A stretch of 64,000 nucleotides of DNA from Agrocybe praecox. Lineage: Eukaryota > Basidiomycota > Agaricomycetes > Agaricales > Agrocybaceae. Position 1 is the stretch's first letter. Every line of letters starts with the position of its first letter. The position numbers and the translations under genes are program-made. Under the pieces are notes generated by a model. That model ran no database searches. It was not told where the DNA came from and was given only the letters and a program-made list of their open reading frames with translations. The stretch is from the NCBI GenBank assembly GCA_964017145.1, contig OZ024847.1, positions 124,001-188,000 of the forward strand. Reading direction: 5' to 3'. Below are positions 10,613 through 22,634 of this stretch, piece by piece.

Positions 10613-11629
10613 TATTATGACAAATGCAGTCTCAACCTGATGTTTATATCACCGTCATAAAATGTACTCCACGTCTCTTTCTTGTCTTCGGGATCAAGAT
10701 ATCTGACCCAGTAAGCAAGCTTCATATATACTTCCTGCTGAGACTAGATGGAGGCATAATAATGGTAAGAGTCGTAGCACAACCAAATATAGCTCTCACG
10801 GGAAACGACGCACCTTCCAACAAACATGTTGAGCGAATTTGAACACCACTCCTTCTACCCAAAGTTCGAATTCCTGGCCAAACCTTGGTTGTACTTTAAT
10901 TAGAACTTCTACATTGTCGTGTATCTGTATTTATTTGATGAGTTAAGAGCAATATCCGTATCATGAAAGGAAAATCCATGTAAAACTCACATCGAACATG
11001 GACAGGTTATAGACTTTCCTTGATGGAACCTGGATATGATTGTACCTATAGATATCGTGACCACCGCGGTAAGTGGCATTCTGGTCACATACGTGTGGCA
11101 GGAAGGAAGAAATTGTACGGGTGAAGATGCAGAGGAGTAATCTTGGTCGAGACGATAGGTGGTAGTGCCACAGGTGGCTGAGTCTGGATACGGGGAGCGA
11201 TGCCACTTTGTTGTATGGGTAGACTCTTGAGGGTGGTTTTGAGGAATGTTCGCAGTGGTGGGAAGCATTATGGAGCGCTGGATAGTGAGATGAATTTCTG
11301 CTTCATATACTCTTAAATACTTTTGACAATGCCCACAGGCGTTGATAATATTACCGCTTCTGTGTTGGAGTACCATTGTCACGAGAGAAGCGGTGACAAA
11401 ACCGTGGAACGCCAAACCGGGCATTACGACGTGTCGTTTTTCACAATGCAAACACATACATGCGATAAGCCACGTGCTAGTTAACGCATGCCTTCATATT
11501 TCGCATGCCAAAGTACATTTCTTAATGCTTAAATTAAACCCAAATCACGAATATCCCAGCTTCAAATCGACTTCGGGGCTAGTAGCCAATCGGGAGAGGA
11601 ACCCCGGATATCTTGTACCTAAACTTCAT
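10613..11629. other. Intergenic, no supported gene
   Basis: A 156-codon minus-strand frame (10987-11457) has no recognisable domain and no convincing spliced continuation. Nothing else is seen. Confidence 0.4.
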
Positions 11630-13426
11630 CTAACACGGTCCATATTTAGCTGCAGCTACGTGAGCTGCCAATCCACTGGCGCTTGTTTTCGGAGTAAAAA
11701 CGGATCCACCCTTTTTTCAAAGAATGGGCATTCTGATTAGCGCCCTGGACTTGATTCGATAACATACGTTGCTCACCTGGTTGGGCGCGTACCATACAGA
11801 ACCGACGTCATCGTCGGAGTCGGTGCCGAAATGGAGAACGGCCGATGTCTGTGATCCCAAGAAGGCTTGATACTTACCTACTCGGGATGGACCTGCCATA
11901 TCCAAGTAGTACTGGAGATGTTTCGTCCAAATCCCCTGTATACACGGATCATCGTAGAGTCGAGATGCGAAAATTGCGTATCTGAAACCTTGCTTACTTT
12001 AAATATTTGCTATCCAAAAATACATAGCGTCAAGAAGATAAACACCTATCGCTTGCATCCTACTAAAGCTAACGTACCTGGTCTTGGTTGCAAACGGGTC
12101 CGCCGGATTGGGCGTCATCGCAGGACTCTTTAAGAATACTCGTACCAGCAGTGAGATGTGCTATGGTAGCATCAAGCGTAATCTCTGCTTGGTCGAGCAA
12201 TGTCTGGTTTCCTGTCGCCACGGAAAGTGCTGCCAGGCCTGATGCTATCACACCCTAGAAGTTTCAATTCGTGTTGAAGAATGAGAAAGCAATATTATGA
12301 TATGGGATGCATACCTGGTTGTACGTCCATGTAGTCTAGATAGACAAGTCACTACAAGAGAATAGACCCCCAAAGTATGACGACTTACCTGTCCATTGTT
12401 TTGACAGGTACTGCTATCCAAGCCGTCGTTGAAGAGTCCCTGTGGGTTCCTCATACCGGAAGAGAAGACTGCAAATAAAAATAAAATAGTTAGTCTATCG
12501 GTTATTATGAATCAACGAAGACATTGATACGCACTCCATGCCCAAGTCTGTGTTCCGAAATTAGATTGGTATCAGTGTGTCTATAAAGGTATCGTTGAGT
12601 CAATTACCTTCTCAGCATTCGCGAGGTACGTTGGGTTTCGGAAACGTAAATATCCCTCTGCGGAAAGACGCAAGAAGAGCTCATTTGTCACAGCGTTCTT
12701 GTAAGTGTGGGCCGTAGACCACCAGACTCCTCCACCGCACACGTCATCCCATTGCGTTGCGATGAAATCATATATCTCGCTGGCGGCATTCTGTTCAATG
12801 AAACGGTATGTTCAAATTGATCCGCAGTTCATCTATGTATAGCCAGGTTTACTTACCAAGAACGCTGTGTTAGAAAGTCCCCTATTCGCTTTGTAGTCCG
12901 CCATCTTCCATAGAGAGAGTACTAACCACTACAAAAACGATTCAGAAAAGAGTAAGTATATATGATTCATTTTACCAACTCCAGCATCGTCGTTACTTCC
13001 TCCTAAAATACTTTGCCAATTTGTATTTGCGTTATTGGCGTTTCTCCCTATGAATGACTGATCGGCTACCGCGGCGAAGGGGTCCGTTCCAGTGGCAAGC
13101 ATTAAGTTATGGAGGTCCTCAAGCGTATTCTAAGGATAAATAAATCAATCAGCGTCGTATGAAGCTTTAATAACCGGTTCCGTACCGCATCTGTCCAAAG
13201 CGAGCCTCCCGTATACTGCCCATTTGCGGTGTTGAAGTAATGTGATTGTAGGCGGTTTGCGACACCCTAAGACGTGCACGTTTAAAAAACTCCGATTTTA
13301 CTGATTTTCGGAGACGAGACGAACCAAAGCGATACTCAAGGTAGCTTGACACTGTGCTGCTCCAACACTAGAGGGGAAGATGGCGATGCAAGCAGCCGAG
13401 GCGATGGCAGACTTCCAGTATTTCAT
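11630..13426 (-). CDS. GH76 mannan endo-1,6-alpha-mannosidase
   Basis: Eleven exons (13426-13325, 13266-13186, 13129-12980, 12928-12857, 12790-12608, 12547-12535, 12468-12389, 12335-12315, 12254-12078, 11992-11777, 11710-11630) give 391 aa, a normal length for the family. An N-terminal signal peptide (MKYWKSAIASAACIAIF...) indicates secretion. Family hallmarks follow: LWTDANTLEDLHNLMLATGTDP, the adjacent acidic pair in SNDDAGW (about residues 108-109, expected catalytic Asp pair), WDDVCGGGVWW, SSGMRNPQGLFNDGL, CNQDQ, and the C-terminal block TSAVLHFGTDSDDDVGSVWY. GH76 enzymes cut alpha-1,6-mannose backbones, acting on fungal cell wall or external mannan. There is no GPI-type tail, so a secreted form is inferred. 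Several donors are atypical (GTTCGT, GTTGGT) and one exon is only 13 nt. A TATA-like box lies about 65 bp upstream of the start. Confidence 0.9.
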
Positions 13427-13488
13427 GCTTGGGTCTGAGGTCGCAGGAGAAAAGAGGAATTCGGTTGGTTAAGAATCGTATAAATGAG

Positions 13489-13497
13489 CTTTATATA
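13489..13497 (-). promoter_or_regulatory. TATA-like box of the GH76 gene
   Basis: TATATAAAG on the minus strand, about 65 bp upstream of the chosen ATG at 13426, supporting that start. Confidence 0.45.
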
Positions 13498-14312
13498 CGT
13501 AGTTATAGACCTCTACGGCGGTCCATGATATCATTCCTTTGCGCCCGTGTTCTGACCCGCCCTTCGAAACACACACTTCCCATGAGGAACTTGATATTTA
13601 TATTCGGAAATACGTACAAATATCGCAGAAAATAGGACAGGTCGTCACGGAGGCGCATGCAACGGGAGTCATATGTCCTTTCAGGCTTTCAGAACGTAGT
13701 CTCTATGTGGATTCTGTCCGGCTGACTGCTACTGGAGCTTCGAAGACTAGTCATATGAAACAAATGATGTATATATTGCCTCGGGCTAGAAGATCAATCC
13801 GAGTTCTAAATATATACATTGCTTTTTGCCTCGCTATGACCATTGACCGGGAGACAGTAAACAAGCCATATATGCTAACACAGTCATTGCTTCCATGGAT
13901 AATACCAGTTTATCATTGGGAGAATTATATTCTAATTCGACACGCTTCGTTTTCTTATAATCTTGTGGACACTCAGGTAAAGGAAGATGCACTGGAACTT
14001 ATATCCTCTACGTCGTCAGAAATCTGATACAGGCATTGGAGAGAAGCTGATTTCGAAGTTGGATTTGTGAACGTCCACACGATGACCATGGCATAAATAG
14101 AGCGTAAGGGGCCATGTTGATGGTGGTCAAATATTATGCCGACATTGGGGCCTTCGGCATACAGTGTACACTCCGTGATTACCAATCTATCGGCATTTAC
14201 CGCCATATTTTATTATTGGCCACGACATCGGCCGGTGATCTCTTTCCCTCACGATTCATTAATATTTTCATATTCATTCCTCGTTTGTTTTACATCAACA
14301 CATCTTTTTTCC
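13498..14312. other. Divergent intergenic region, no supported gene
   Basis: This lies between the GH76 gene (minus) and the homeodomain gene (plus) and probably holds both promoters. Open frames here show no domain or codon signature. Confidence 0.4.
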
Positions 14313-15616
14313 ATGCCTGAAGAAAACACAAACATAAAAGAAGAAGAAGAAGAAGCTATAACATTGGTATTCAGTTAACCCCCTACCGTAAATATTTTAA
14401 TCCCTCGCCATCTGTTCGAACTATTAGCTTTATCAACCTTTGCACCGCTTGCACATCGAGGAGCTCAATAACATTTGGCCAAAGAATCCATGCATTCCTA
14501 CAGCCCAGTCGCGCCGCGCTTGGGCACTGGCTCGTAATGTTGATCCTGCAAGGGTCCATGCATGGTGGTACCGTCGTCGAAAGATGGCCAGGAAGTTGAG
14601 GATGACGATCCCGAAACGAGAGTACGAGCTTGACGTTGGAACACCGCCTATCATCCCATTTGAAGTTCTTGATTCACCTATGCCGAGCACTAGTCCTGTC
14701 CCAAGAAATTTGGCGTTGCTTTCCTCTCCTATTTTTGGGTCTTCCGACATGACTATATGCGACCTTTCCTCTCCTTGTGCTGGTCTAGACGACAAAGAAG
14801 CTTTATTGCGCTATCGAACTGAACGACATACTGTATACCAGAAGGAAAAATGCGCATATAGTCGATTCTCGTATGATTTTCTCTTTTCTGTTGATTACTG
14901 GCGACGCTACCTCGATATATTGCTTTTTCCTGTTTCTTATTCTGTCTAGCGAACGTAGCAACTCTGTCCTCTTCGATTCAAATCTTGTTTCTCGGTCACC
15001 GTCACCTGTGCCATCTTTGTCGATACTTCGCTTACCTCAAGACGACGATGAGGACAAAATTTGTGTGTTTCCCATGCTTGACAACCATTTGCTCGAAAGT
15101 TCAGGTGTGTTCCTTCCACCATACAATACAGCATATGTTGACTCTACCTATTCTCTCTTCGCGTCATTTAATTTCTTAGCGTTTTTCTATCAAAATACCT
15201 TTGACGATTTGACCCCATCATTGACCAACACTAAGCTCAAATCTCAACCCTGTACGACACGGGAATATTATCCCTCTTTATTGTCATCATTTGACACTTT
15301 CGATATGCCGAGCGTCAGTAAATGCGCATATAATCATGTTATTGGTCTTTCCCGTCCAGATCCGTACGGCTTTATTTTCAGTGCCAAAAGCATCTCTAGT
15401 GCGTCGCGATTTTTTTTCCCTTTGTCGGGCAAACATTAAAGTCAGAAAGACGTCAACAACGAAATCGGTCCATCCGAGCCTGAGGCGCCAATATGGAATG
15501 AAGAACTTCTTAAACTCAACGTTAGCGCTCCCTGGTGTATGGATGGGTATAGAATTGCCTTGGACGGCACCTTATTGGGCGCGTGTTCTTGGTGTTGGGA
15601 TCGGACCACAAAATGA
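14313..15616 (+). CDS. Divergent single homeodomain protein (putative transcription factor)
   Basis: Exons 14313-14366, 14428-14870, 14950-15363 and 15442-15616 give 361 aa. After an acidic start (MPEENTNIKEEEEEA) comes a homeodomain-like segment at about residues 25-75: LHIEELNNIWPKNPCIPT, then RRAWALARNV, then the recognition helix VHAWWYRRRK. The usual WFxNRR core is replaced by WWYRRR, so the conserved Phe and Asn are missing, as I recall for a lineage-specific homeobox group of mushrooms. DNA binding is therefore inferred. The rest is Ser/Pro-rich and low in complexity with a conserved-looking C-terminus ending CSWCWDRTTK. It is not accompanied by a second homeodomain gene or MIP, so it is probably not the A mating-type locus. 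Intron 3 and possible additional introns in exon 3 are the least certain parts. Confidence 0.65.
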
Positions 15617-16882
15617 AAATTACCGGCCAATAGACGCCTTCACATACTGCTGTGTGTACATGTCCCTTCTTTCCTCTGGTACTTCATTATTAATATCGCA
15701 TCCCCGCCATGAAACGATATTTACCTCTTGTCTTATGATCCTATTTCCTGGGTCACATTCCGTCTGCACTTTCAGTGGTGCTCTGCTTATTGGCTCTTTC
15801 TGCTATGCTTTTTGTTCTGTACAGCTCGGCAGTCATGTATGTATACTATGACTAATTCAATGTCCATGTAAATGATTCAGAACGACCAAGTCTATGCAGC
15901 TTAAGTTCGATTTTCGTTGATCTGGTGCGTCAATTCCTAAATCAAGTTCAATGTAATGATTTAATCAGTCCTTTTAACAGTGAGTTTAACAGGAAGGCAG
16001 GGAAATTTTCTTTCATCCTCAACGGTGCGTTTTTCACTGGGTTGTATTTGTCTGTTTAATCATTTTATTTCGTGGATCTTTCAGCGATTTCCGTTTAATC
16101 AATAGCAGATCATTCTGTACGCTAAGACGATTCAAATAAACTATAAATTGTACATTGATTGCCTGCCCACAAGCTCATTCGTGGGACGTATGTATTTCGG
16201 TCCTGGTCCCATCAAAGAAAGAGAGGTGCATCAATGGCTTCACTCTGATGTTAACGTCATTTTGATACGATCCTAACTTTCCTACAGCCCAAGGCATAGT
16301 ACGCTTGAGACCTTCCGTCTAGGTTGATAAGAACGCGAGGGCTTAAAAAATCTTCAAATGAAGGGGTCAGAATGAAAACCCACCCAAAGGGCGGGGAAAA
16401 AGCTGAAATTATTGGATTCATTGTGTCCATCCGACGTTCCAGACGATTCGGGCCTTTCAAATTATCTGAGGGTCATCCCCAAAGAGCTGACGGTGGTTAA
16501 ATATGTCTTGAACCCAGTCTGTGTTGCCCTACGGTCATTCTGCTTCGTAGGAGCGTTCTTAGCGGTACACACACAGGACGAAGTTGGTCTTTCTGACTTT
16601 CCGACAACTCTTTATGTGAAATGTGATGTCTGACTTTGATTCTATCTCATGCGTTGCTCGCTTCGTCATATAGTTATCATTGCCTATACGAGTATTTCTG
16701 CTAACTCGCTCAACCACAATATCGCTATACATAAGTGTTCACACTCGGTAGGCGAATATTAATCCTAACGTATAAGTATCCAACTATTGTAAGTAATGAG
16801 ACGCGGACACCAGGCCTTCTATCTGCGGAACAAAAATCAGTCAGAGAGCAGCACAGATGGGAACGGGAAACTAATACTTGTC
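15617..16882. other. Intergenic, no supported gene
   Basis: Short frames only (longest 73 codons), without motifs. Confidence 0.4.
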
Positions 16883-17402
16883 TTAGGGTACGATGGTGGT
16901 TATCATGGCGTCGAGAGCAGCAGCTGTCTCTGCGGTGAAATATTTGTAGTCGTCGAATGTTGTGAACTATAGAAGGCGATCAAGATCATGCGTTTACAAA
17001 TGCGTTCAAGACATAACATACCTCTGCACCGGTCAGGACCATTTTGTTGCGAACGGAGACCCACCCGCGACGAATAGTCCCGGGATGGCTCGCCCATGCA
17101 ATTTCAGCATGGTCAAACTCTTGTATAGCAGGTGTGATTGGGACAAAGAGGCGCCTTGCACTATCTCCCCCACGGAAATTGACAGCAGCCAAGGCCCCGG
17201 CTGAGGCGAAGCTGGCAATGTAAGTTACTGTGATTTGTTGAGCTCCCGCTTTAACTGAAAGCACTATGAGTGGGTGTCTGTCTTGCTGCTGCGCGGACAA
17301 AGATTGAGTAGTGAGAACATCTTCGACGATTAGATGACTGGGTTCCTCGTAAATAACCATTCCAGGTCTGATGTTTTCGACTGCTACGATGGAACGGGGC
17401 AT
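16883..17402 (-). CDS. Hypothetical protein, 154 aa
   Basis: Exon 1 (17402-17022) and exon 2 (16966-16883) join across a 55-nt GT-AG intron in phase 0 to give 154 aa ending AAALDAMITTIVP. The protein starts MPRSIVAVENIRPGMVIYEE and contains mixed beta-strand-like segments (VLSVKAGAQQITVTYI), with no signal peptide and no membrane segment. I do not recognise a family. The codon use, clean intron and lack of internal stops support a real gene. The PGMVIYEE stretch recalls small beta-barrel or SH3-like cores, but nothing specific can be claimed. Confidence 0.6.
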
Positions 17403-18442
17403 TGTGGTAAAGTTGTAGAATCTTTGTTGTTAATTTAAAAATGCGCTCATACCTTCGTTTTATACTACTATTCTGTAGGTCTAGAGTAGGCACACGTTTC
17501 GCAACCTATACGTGCAAGCAATCTTTCTCTATCGGTGAAACGGACGAATAATCTAGGTCCACCATACAATTGTCAGAGATTCTGTGAATGAGCTCGGCCC
17601 CTGTTCCTTTGAAGCGCTAGCATTACTTGGTCAAGCCTATCATACTGCATACCATCTGAGCAGGCACGTCCGGGGTTGAACTAAAAAATGTTCTTCAACG
17701 ACCGTGACTAGGCTAAAACCTCTAAGCAAACAAGTAGACTGTCACGGCAGCTCAGTGTGCCGATACAGTATCACCGGGCCCTATGTTCCTGTACCTTTGA
17801 ATTTATGAGCTGAAGACTCTATGTGTCACTTGTATCCGTTATAGGTACGCTCTACTCACTAGGCTTTGACGCGTATCTCACGTCGATATAGGAATTTATC
17901 TTCATCTATCCAGCTAAGTTGGAACACTTATACATTTCCCAATATCATACTAGATAGAAATCTGCATAGCACGTGGTCAACTACAGGCCACCTCACCAGC
18001 ATCATGGATTACGATTTCAATGCACATGGAACGGATGTGAGTCCAAGACGTTTCGAAACCTAATCAAACATCGATGCATTCAGAGCGCCGGCGGAACAAA
18101 GCCCAAGCGCCCAAATTCTGCTTGAGAGTCATCCGCCCCGGACCAGGCGTATAACCACTGGTGTCGTGTAATAGATTAGATTCAAAGAGTATGCATCTTG
18201 GTACGCCGTATGCTGAATGTGCCTCAACTACCGTGAGACAAAGGATAGGATAGGCCAAAAACCTCAAAGCAAACGAGTCAACTGTCACAGCGGCAGACTA
18301 GCGTGCCAATACCGTACGATCGGTATGTACGCTCCTGGCCTTTCGACAATATGTTCTGAGTGTTTGGTGTTTGGCCCTTGTATTACCTACTCGTCACATA
18401 AAATACTCATACTTAATCTCTGGGTAAAAATATATTGTCAAT
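17403..18442. other. Intergenic with a decayed direct repeat
   Basis: No gene is supported. A block of about 60 bp at 17711-17775 recurs in diverged form at 18251-18317, sharing AGCAAAC-AGT-AACTGTCAC and GTGCCNATAC stretches. Confidence 0.45.
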
Positions 18443-19733
18443 TTAGACACTGTTGTCTTCCTTTCTTTGGGTCTCGCCCGACCCAATTTCATTCTCATTA
18501 ACTTGGCTAACAAGTTCTTCCTCTGAGAACGAGGGGATGTCGTAACTCGATGTTTCTGTTTCTGTTGCCTTTTCCAAGGAACCAATGGCCAATCTACCGA
18601 CCATCAGCGTTGGTGCAATTCCCTTGACAAAAAGGAAAGTATAATTTAGCGTCTTCGATCACACCGTGTTTAATAAATGAAACGCACAGTTGCCGCAAAG
18701 GATAGGAAATTGAAAAGCTGCCCTAGTATTGTAATAGTCAAATTTGGAATCTCCGTGCCCACAAGTACAAATATCCCGGCGAGAATCATTAAAGCCGAAT
18801 AGATCGCCGATGACTGTATCAGTATATCAGCGATATATCGATAGCGCGAGCGCGAAGGGCCACAGCGGGTGGTGCTGGAGTAAATTTGGCGGCATATAAT
18901 GAAGGTCGTAGTTAGACTGGTTATCGCTCCTGTAGTGAATAGAAGTCCGCTTATTATATTGTTTTGCTCCTCTCGACGAACTGTATCGAAATATGGAGTG
19001 AAATCCAGCATAAAGTTGAAGACTGTTTGTGCAACGGTGAGTGCTGATAATGCATTACAATCTTATTTAAGTGGCATAGAGTTATATCGGCACTCACTAA
19101 ATTCTGCGATAAAGAAGAATAAAGGCACAAAAAAAAATGTAAATGAGCCGCCGCATGCGTGAAAGCACCGCCAGAGCTTGGGTAGGCCGTAAGCACTCAG
19201 TATAAGCGCTAATTTAGGACGTATGGAGCACCGTACCATGAGTCCATCTGCTAAGAGCAATGCAAAATTCTGTAGTAAATCAGATGAAGCATCGATGCCA
19301 GGTATAGTCGTTGTAATATCCTCCCATATGGTCAATCTTGATTCGGATCTTTTACGATATGTGGTCGAAATGAGGTACCAGTTTAGCAGAACCATAGGGG
19401 ACAGACATCCATAGAGGGCTGACAACGTGCCAACTATAAGATATTTGTGGCGCGCAGAGGGTTGACGACTATGGACTATTTCTCCTCGTAAGTAAATGGG
19501 AACCCACATTACAGCTGATCGTAAAACTCACCGTAAATATGTATAGTAGCGGCGTATATTCCGGTGTATATTCCTGTGGCAGCATACAGGTTCACTTGAG
19601 TGTATCAAAGAGTTAATAGATAGAGCATACCGAGAAGGAAGGTAAAGGTTAAGGTATAGTTCAAGTCCGAATCAATCAAAATGTTTTGGATAGCGATGGA
19701 GGGTATCGGTAAGCCATCGTCGGACGCAGACAT
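18443..19733 (-). CDS. Seven-helix membrane protein, paralogous family member A
   Basis: Six exons (19733-19631, 19594-19532, 19475-19237, 19176-19098, 19043-18688, 18622-18443) give 339 aa. Hydrophobic segments are consistent with seven membrane helices. Family signatures shared with genes B, C and D in this window: an N-terminal helix followed by GIYTGIYA, then TLSALYG, the motif ADGLM just before an intron, LWRCFHACGG at the next exon start, a long exon with SRYRYIADILIQSSAIY, and a last exon opening GIAPTLMVGRLAIGS followed by a hydrophilic Ser/Glu-rich tail. The topology resembles the large uncharacterised Agaricomycete seven-helix families; a receptor or transport role is not shown. Intron phases match those of the paralogs. 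Confidence 0.85.
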
Positions 19734-20839
19734 TGTTTTAAATTATGGTTCTTTGTCTATACTGCTCGGCTTTTATCATATACCAACTCTCAATATAAAT
19801 TTAATGGTACCGTTCGGCCTCTATACAGCTGAACATTCACAGGCATCTCATCCCAATCATGGGTTGGACTGATGATACTTCAGCTTCGAACTGTTGATCA
19901 TAGTCACTGCTAGAGACGTTGGGAATCAATTATTCCCTATCTATCTGCTATCTGAACATCATGATCTTTCTTATGTATGTGGTCCCATCTCGAAGTGGAC
20001 TCGCAGAAGGTCTATGCTGATTTAAGAGTATAAGGATGTCTATATGGTGGCTAATAGGGCTAAAGCTTCTTTTTTTTTGGACATCAGACATCAGGTACGC
20101 TCCAACCTTGAGAGACCTCGAAAAACTTGTAAGGGCATCGCGTCCACCTGCTATTTTCAGCCTCTGTATTTATATACTCTCGATTGCCACGAACAAAGAT
20201 TTACATGTTACAAATGGAAGAATAGGACCATGAATGATCGATTGACCAACGAAGTTAAAAGATTCGCACGCATAATTTCTCTCTTGCGTTGGATTCTTGT
20301 CATTTCTCCTCAGTCCTGGCAATATTTGCGTATTGTTGGTGTTTATTCTTTCAGGTTAAGTTCATTGGTCAATACGTTCAGCTAGAGCGGCATTTAGAAG
20401 GCGCCGTTCTTGGGTACCCATGATGTGTCTATCTAATTTACGGATTCCATCATACTGCGAGAATCTCCGTGTACGAAGATGATACTTATCAGTGATAATA
20501 TGTTTACACCACTGACGTGGAGTATCGCAGTTCCTTACAATTGTAAATCAGAATCAGACATATTGACGTCTGAGAACAAAGGATAAGTGCTGTTCTTTCG
20601 AGAAACACTCCGCCTGTCACAATGAGAACGGTTGTCCGAGAGTATGCCGCTCGAAAGTCAAACACTGCCGGCCTTTATTTTCTACCTCCTCTGTCCAAGT
20701 TTGAAGTACCAGAGTAGATGAGGCGAAACAGATGCAGCGGATGTGAAGCAGTTTTATTTCCCAACCTAGCATCAATACATCGAGAGCGCCAGCGCCATCA
20801 CTCCTATGGGAATGAAAAATGTGTCCAATTACCCAGTAC
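19734..20839. other. Intergenic, no supported gene
   Basis: Only short frames without motifs. Confidence 0.4.
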
Positions 20840-21235
20840 TATACTGTCGATGACGCTTTCCCAGCTATTGATGTCTACTCTGACGGTTTTGTGGTCATAC
20901 AAAGCAAAGTGCCAGCCCCATGCCAGAGAGGGAACCTGGATGCCACAGGTGTACAAGCTGGAGCGTTACTTGAGCAGTTTGGGAGCGTCGAATGCGGGAA
21001 GCTGTCTTCAGACGCGGACGATGGAGGAGCGGGTAGTTTGGTGTACGTGTGTCTGGTGAATTGCCAGGAGACTGTCCGCAGATCGTCGATTTTGTTTGGG
21101 ACGCAACGACGAATGGTTGTAAATTGCCCGAGAGAAAGATAATCGTCAGAAAACCACTTTTGTTCGCCAAAAAGTGAAGGTAAGTACGCACTATGATTAA
21201 ATAGCTCTACCAAGTAAGCTTCTTGAAGATCTAGA
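20840..21235 (-). pseudogene. Decayed copy of the CmcJ/AsaB-like oxygenase gene
   Basis: On the minus strand the region from AAGAAGCTTACT (near 21235) through VELFNHS, a GTGCGTAC intron donor, and the segment TTIRRCVPNKIDDL to TTKPSE aligns with the middle of the intact gene at 49858-50853, including the intron position. Frameshifts and indels break the frame: the His-Val-Asp metal motif region is altered, and the first exon and 3' half are missing. The retained intron argues for DNA-level duplication rather than retroposition. Confidence 0.75.
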
Positions 21236-21485
21236 GAACATACGTGTGTGCCTAACAGACCGTGGGAAGTAGGAATCAGCTTAAAAAGGTTGTACGATAT
21301 TGTTACACTAAGCGCCCAACGTCAGCCTCCTATTGGGGATCATGACAATCCTGAAATTCAAACAATTTAATGATAGTTAAAGAAATGATTCATCGACCGC
21401 TAGTTATATGCTCACTACTACACATCATACGTCTTTACTCTAAGATAGTTAATCAACTATGGTCGAAATCATTCTGGACTGCGCT

Positions 21486-22634
21486 TTATAACCAAGCGCA
21501 AAGAAAGTCTCTTGGACCCCAATCCTTCGCGGGTCTATCTTTCACGACCACATACAGCCCATTCTCGTTGCTGGCTTTGAATAAGTTTGCGGATTTCTTT
21601 CGAAGGGAAGAGAGGTTCTGGTTGAGGGAGTCATCTCTGCGATCCATAAAGTTCGCTATTCTGTGGCTATCAGGCTCAAGTGATGGGTTTGTCGGGCGCG
21701 TGGAACCAGCAGATACGTATGTTGGTGCTATTGGTGAAGGAATGGCTCCTATAGTCAGCCGTTGGAGTGTAGGCGGAAAACATGCCTGGAATATGTCGTC
21801 GTCGTCGTCGTCGTCGTCAATTCTGACTTTGTCTCGTTCCAGAGTGGTGCGTTCATTCGTGTGATTTTGCGTTGGAGACGTAGTAGAGTAGAAGGTATCG
21901 AGGGCACTATTTAGCTCCGTATAGAAGCCTTTTGACGGGCCCACTCCAGATACCGTAATATCTTCGATGGAGGGAAATGCGTCACCCAAACAATGGGTCG
22001 AAAACAGTCCAGATGGATTAGGGTTGCCGTGCAATACCAGAGAGGTTAATGACGGAAAGTTGGAAACCGGGGGAGGAGGCGACCCTGAGAGTGTAGGAGA
22101 CGGACAACGAGATCGGAAAGGTTGAGACGGAAAAGGATAATAGCCTGATATCGTCAAATGCTTCAATAGAGGAAAATATATGCGATACACGCGCCCTATG
22201 AGTGATGTTCCATTGGATTGGGACCCTGAAAGAAATGTAAGATTGCACAAAGTCGAAGAAGTCAATGCAAGAAGACGCGAAAGAATTTTCGGGGCATCTT
22301 CATTGTTATTGGGTTCTTGTGATGAATAAATATCAACATCACACAAAAACATCCACCGAACCCCGATCTTGGTTGCCGCTGTTTCCTCGTTGCCTTCTTC
22401 TTCGACAATACTCTCTAATCTTTTGACCAAAGAAAGAGCCTGGTCCACCCCTTTAGTAATGCATATTGTCGTGAATAGATACTGTTTGGAGACCTCATGG
22501 AAATATTTCGAGACTAAGCCGAGGTTGCGAATCGTACGCGAGGGATTGTATGATAATCCAGGGGAAGTTAAGGACGGGGGATAAGCAGCGAATTCGCAGA
22601 TAATGGCGTGGAGCTCTGGAGGGAGGGAATGCAT
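21486..22634 (-). CDS. F-box/LRR-like protein, single exon
   Basis: An uninterrupted frame of 382 codons. It starts MHSLPPELHAIICEFAAYP, the usual F-box-like opening (LPPEL...I), followed by LGLVSKYFHEVSKQYLFTTI, matching the typical F-box helix pattern, and then a variable Leu-rich region (FPSLTSLVLHG, FPPTLQRLTIGA) typical of mushroom F-box proteins. Such proteins usually recruit substrates to SCF ubiquitin ligases via Skp1; that is inferred. Eight consecutive Asp residues are encoded by a GAC trinucleotide run near 21797-21817. There is no intron, no signal peptide and no membrane segment. Confidence 0.7.
   Translation of the reverse strand: MHSLPPELHAIICEFAAYPPSLTSPGLSYNPSRTIRNLGLVSKYFHEVSKQYLFTTICITKGVDQALSLVKRLESIVEEEGNEETAATKIGVRWMFLCDVDIYSSQEPNNNEDAPKILSRLLALTSSTLCNLTFLSGSQSNGTSLIGRVYRIYFPLLKHLTISGYYPFPSQPFRSRCPSPTLSGSPPPPVSNFPSLTSLVLHGNPNPSGLFSTHCLGDAFPSIEDITVSGVGPSKGFYTELNSALDTFYSTTSPTQNHTNERTTLERDKVRIDDDDDDDDIFQACFPPTLQRLTIGAIPSPIAPTYVSAGSTRPTNPSLEPDSHRIANFMDRRDDSLNQNLSSLRKKSANLFKASNENGLYVVVKDRPAKDWGPRDFLCAWL

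Noticed and set aside
10961..11457. 156-codon and 81-codon minus-strand frames
   Set aside because: No domain, no coherent start and no convincing splice continuation. Left as unsupported.
13539..14027. 162-codon plus-strand frame
   Set aside because: Composition looks random, with no motif. It lies in the GH76/homeodomain promoter region.
14313..15616. A mating-type (A/HD) locus
   Set aside because: Only one divergent homeodomain gene, with no partner HD1/HD2 gene, no MIP and no conserved flanking order.
20718..21142. Plus-strand frames of about 110 codons
   Set aside because: They are antisense to the decayed CmcJ/AsaB-like copy, whose alignment with the intact gene is clear.
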